Positions 46,690 through 49,430 of a stretch of 49,430 bases of DNA are shown here, in pieces. Source of the DNA: UBA2365 sp964594045 (GTDB taxonomy: Bacteria; Bacteroidota; Bacteroidia; Chitinophagales; Saprospiraceae). Below the pieces are notes generated by a model, which was not told the DNA's origin, did no database searches, and saw only the letters and a list, made by a program, of their open reading frames with translations. The stretch lies in NCBI GenBank assembly GCA_964594045.1, contig CAZQKR010000032.1:1-49430 (forward strand), written 5' to 3'. A program made the position numbers and the translations under genes. Within the stretch, counting starts at the first letter, position 1. Every line of letters begins with the position of its first letter.

Positions 46690-48231
46690 TCATTTCCCAC
46701 TCAGTATCACCTGCGCCCCAAAAAACACCCGATCCTTCAACTTCTCGGGCCAAAACTCCACATTGTAGCGTCCTGAAGGATAGTGTGAGATATCAATCTG
46801 TTCCTGGTTGATGATATTGCTCATATCTTTGTCATAGAGTATCTGCCCGTTTATATTAGAAACCACCAGCTTCCCCGCTCCTACATCAGGAAGCTCAATA
46901 TTGAAGACACCCGACGATGGATTGGGCCATACCTTTATATCTCTGCGGTACCAGACATAATCCCCAAACACTGACACGATAGAAGGGTCGCACTTCTCCA
47001 CCTCATCCACACGGAAGCGGGGGAAGTTGGGCATACTGCCAAAGCCAGCTTCATAAGGCAGTTTGATGCCATTCTGCACAAAATCGCAGGCTGCACCCAG
47101 CTCATCAGGCTTGTTGATCACGTGATAGGTTTCATTGCCGCTGGTGCTGCACATATATATTCTGCAGTCAGGTCCCTGTGCCATCAGGAAGAAAGTATTG
47201 TAAAAGGGATTTTGAGTACCATCATACTCTCCAATCAATCGTACCCCATCCTGTAGGTTTTCTTCCCATGTGTCGATTTGATGGAGATTTAATCGGGAGG
47301 CAGTATAAATAAATCTGCTGTTTGGTGACCATTCTACACTTGAAAAACGGATATCTTCGACATCAATGCTATCAGGATTGTATATTTCAACTTTTACATG
47401 GTTCGATAATTTTCCTGTTTCTCTGTCAAAATCATAAACATGAAGTTGATCATAGAAATTATAAAGTGCGTATTTTGATCCATCGGGACTAAATCCGGCA
47501 GTTCCGGAAGCTCCGGATCTATACAAATTAAAGTATTGGTTTGTATTTTGGTTTGGATGTCTTTCAAAACCTTCTTTAGTTAATAGAAAAGTTAAAAATA
47601 AAGAATCTTCTAACAATGGTTGAATGATCCACCAATCCTTCCCATTTGCATGTCTAATAGCAGTCAGATAGCTACTCAATGATTGCCTTTCGTCATATAG
47701 AACAATATTTTTATCAGTAACGTCCCCTTTCCCATTATCAAGATTTATGTCAACCTTAGAATACCAAATATACATTTGATTATAATTTTCCCAATTTTCG
47801 AATACATATGGCTTATGTAATAAGTAATATTTTTTTTCGTCACCAGGGTCATTCAATATTATACTATTTTGTGTACCTGGATATCCTAACAGGACACATT
47901 TATTCCATCCCGATAAATCCTGCCAGAGATCATAGTTGATACTATCCCCATTGGGCATGATCTTTGCGTCACTGTTCAATACGGCACAACCATTGGTATA
48001 AAACAACAGATTTCCATTTTTATCACTTATCGACGCATTGTTATTGTCAAATTCTACACCAATATTTGAAGTAGTAATTGTAAATGGTTTTATTTTGAAA
48101 TCAAATTTATATCCCTGAATTCCTGGAGCTGGAGAACGATCTACTCCCCATAACCAGACATAATCCTGCTTTGATTGACTAATAGAAACCGTACACCAAA
48201 ATATGTACAAAATGACAATAAAAAATTTCAT
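46690..48231 (-). CDS. T9SS sorting-domain protein with beta-propeller-like region
   Basis: A 513-residue protein with a signal peptide (MKFFIVILYIFWCTVSISQS). Residues about 40-430 contain repeated segments of beta-propeller style ('FSPDGSKYALYNFYDQLHVYD', 'SSVEWSPNSRFIYTASRLN'), consistent with a WD40/PD40-like fold. Residues about 430-513 form the sorting domain ('VWPNPSSGVFNIELPD' to 'FGAQVILSGK'). It should be exported by T9SS and probably binds a surface or extracellular partner. No enzymatic motif is seen. Confidence 0.82.
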   Translation of the reverse strand: MKFFIVILYIFWCTVSISQSKQDYVWLWGVDRSPAPGIQGYKFDFKIKPFTITTSNIGVEFDNNNASISDKNGNLLFYTNGCAVLNSDAKIMPNGDSINYDLWQDLSGWNKCVLLGYPGTQNSIILNDPGDEKKYYLLHKPYVFENWENYNQMYIWYSKVDINLDNGKGDVTDKNIVLYDERQSLSSYLTAIRHANGKDWWIIQPLLEDSLFLTFLLTKEGFERHPNQNTNQYFNLYRSGASGTAGFSPDGSKYALYNFYDQLHVYDFDRETGKLSNHVKVEIYNPDSIDVEDIRFSSVEWSPNSRFIYTASRLNLHQIDTWEENLQDGVRLIGEYDGTQNPFYNTFFLMAQGPDCRIYMCSTSGNETYHVINKPDELGAACDFVQNGIKLPYEAGFGSMPNFPRFRVDEVEKCDPSIVSVFGDYVWYRRDIKVWPNPSSGVFNIELPDVGAGKLVVSNINGQILYDKDMSNIINQEQIDISHYPSGRYNVEFWPEKLKDRVFFGAQVILSGK

Positions 48232-48248
48232 AACAATAAATTAAGAAA

Positions 48249-48275
48249 AAGCCCGGATATTACATACCCGGGCTT
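48249..48275 (-). terminator. terminator of the 362-residue T9SS gene
   Basis: On the minus strand an 8-bp stem AAGCCCGG/CCGGGCTT with an 11-nt loop is followed by TTTTTCTT. It lies 8 bp after the stop codon. Confidence 0.82.
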
Positions 48276-48283
48276 ACATTAAA

Positions 48284-49372
48284 TCATTTGGTAACAATTA
48301 CTTTTTCAATATCACTTTCTCCTTCTAAAGAAGTGATTTTCATCATAAAAACACCTTCATTTAAGTTCAGATGGATTGTTTTTTCAAAAATATTCTCACA
48401 TCTGTCACTGTACACTAATTTGCCGGTAATATCGAACATTTCTATGGTGCCTGTAAAGGGATTTTCCATTACAATATTCAACTCCCCTTTGGTAGGATTT
48501 GGTTGCACTATAGCATTTAAAGTGTTTGATGCGGCTCTTGGTCTGATCTCTTCTGGACAATCATCAAATACGTCAAAGTAGGTTTTATCGAAAGTATTAG
48601 CCATTGACCTTGCCAGATGGATCGCATCACCGTATTTATCTGCACATTCCCTGCTGTAAGCAAGCAGTGCAGCTTTGTTTGTCTCGGCAACTTCGCCTTT
48701 TTGCAGAAAATCTATGTACATGGTGTATATATCAGCCCATCGCTCGACCATCTGATCATTTCTTCCGGAAAACGACCTGAATTGATTTTTCAACTGATCC
48801 ATTTCAAGGCTATCGATCATACTTTCCTGGTCAAAAGCAGGGCTTAATCTTACCATCAATTCAGCTAATTGAGTATATATCAATTCTCTGGTCGCTTCCT
48901 CCGCTGCTTCTACATAAGCCTTCTGCAGCATGCTTATACTATCCAGGTCGTTTTGATTCAATGCGCTCTGTCCTGACAATTTTGAAATGCCGCTCAATGA
49001 ATTGATCGCCTCTGCCAGTTCTGTCCAGTCCAATAATTGCAGCCATACAGGATCTTCAGTAATATATCGGGGCAATGAATAATCTTCGCGTGCATAGTCA
49101 TATTCCAGCAGGTGCATCATATTTACAAAGAACCTTTCAGGGGAAACACTTCTTTCCAATTTGAGCCTGTCGAAATGATCACTTAATATACGCTCATCAT
49201 CAAATCCGGTCCGTCCACCTCTTGGATCATCTTCAGGACAATCGTCATAATATTCATTTACAGGCTGATGCCTAAACCATTGCTCATTACCAGGTATCGG
49301 ATTTGATGGCATGTGATAAGGTATATTTTTATTTACAAAAAACTTTGATTGTCCAATTTCAGTAGAATTCAA
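48284..49372 (-). CDS. T9SS sorting-domain protein, N-terminus missing or unclear
   Basis: A 362-residue frame from TTG 49372 (first ATG at 49312). The last ~80 residues are a type-A sorting domain ('VQPNPTKGELNIVMEN' to 'IEKVIVTK'). The middle is helical and rich in acidic and Leu residues, of unrecognised family, with a DDCPED motif near the start and DDCPEE before the sorting domain. No signal peptide is present at either start, although T9SS cargo needs one. The frame continues upstream without a start until an in-frame TAA at 49400-49402. This is probably the 3' part of a larger gene that is frameshifted, truncated or misread at the window edge. Confidence 0.68.
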   Translation of the reverse strand: MNSTEIGQSKFFVNKNIPYHMPSNPIPGNEQWFRHQPVNEYYDDCPEDDPRGGRTGFDDERILSDHFDRLKLERSVSPERFFVNMMHLLEYDYAREDYSLPRYITEDPVWLQLLDWTELAEAINSLSGISKLSGQSALNQNDLDSISMLQKAYVEAAEEATRELIYTQLAELMVRLSPAFDQESMIDSLEMDQLKNQFRSFSGRNDQMVERWADIYTMYIDFLQKGEVAETNKAALLAYSRECADKYGDAIHLARSMANTFDKTYFDVFDDCPEEIRPRAASNTLNAIVQPNPTKGELNIVMENPFTGTIEMFDITGKLVYSDRCENIFEKTIHLNLNEGVFMMKITSLEGESDIEKVIVTK

Positions 49373-49430
49373 TCCTTGAGTCCACTCCGAAAACGGAGTT
49401 TATTTAATTCACTAAGCCACATATACTAAA

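Overview
The window looks like a chromosomal segment of a Bacteroidota bacterium, probably of the Saprospiria or a related lineage. The evidence is of four kinds: five proteins with type IX secretion (T9SS) type-A C-terminal sorting domains, promoters of the Bacteroidota TTTG/TAnnTTTG type, a DUF5606 protein, and several small lipoproteins with few Shine-Dalgarno sequences. No rRNA, tRNA, CRISPR array, phage or intact insertion sequence is visible. LAYOUT. 1-2533: a winged-helix regulator plus AbiEii-like nucleotidyltransferase pair. The transferase is interrupted by an in-frame stop. The pair sits between two arrays of the same 224-bp repeat and has operator-like palindromes upstream. 2576-8630: MFS exporter, a 147-bp tandem repeat, a DUF2975/Xre membrane-regulator pair, a thioredoxin-like lipoprotein, a secreted SRPBCC protein and two small unknown proteins. 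8631-11458: NhaP2-type K+/H+ antiporter and an ECF sigma/anti-sigma operon. 11459-17343: a long intergenic region with a possible 31-residue ORF, then a secreted six-hairpin glycosidase-like protein, a secreted transglutaminase-like protein and a GH109-like lipoprotein, suggesting glycan and protein turnover. 17724-24665: three surface-protein genes in one direction, two with T9SS sorting domains and one with dockerin-like repeats. 25177-28807: a tight operon of a lipoprotein with carboxypeptidase-regulatory-like domains, an ECF sigma factor, and a protein that looks like an anti-sigma/inner-membrane segment fused to an outer-membrane beta-barrel. It ends at a strong terminator. 29131-36585: a very large outer-membrane protein and a secreted M12B-like metalloprotease with P domain and sorting domain. 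36658-46541: housekeeping genes recO, DUF5606, ComF, HtrA/DegP, SPOR, HMCES/YedK, a predicted PPi-dependent phosphofructokinase, and a DUF1858/ALDH7/Rrf2 cluster. 46690-49372: two more T9SS cargo genes; the last lacks a signal peptide and a clear start. The most unusual items are the repeat-flanked nucleotidyltransferase module with its paired operators, the lipoprotein-sigma-(anti-sigma/beta-barrel) operon, and several dispersed repeat families between genes. All family assignments come from reading motifs by eye; no database search was run.
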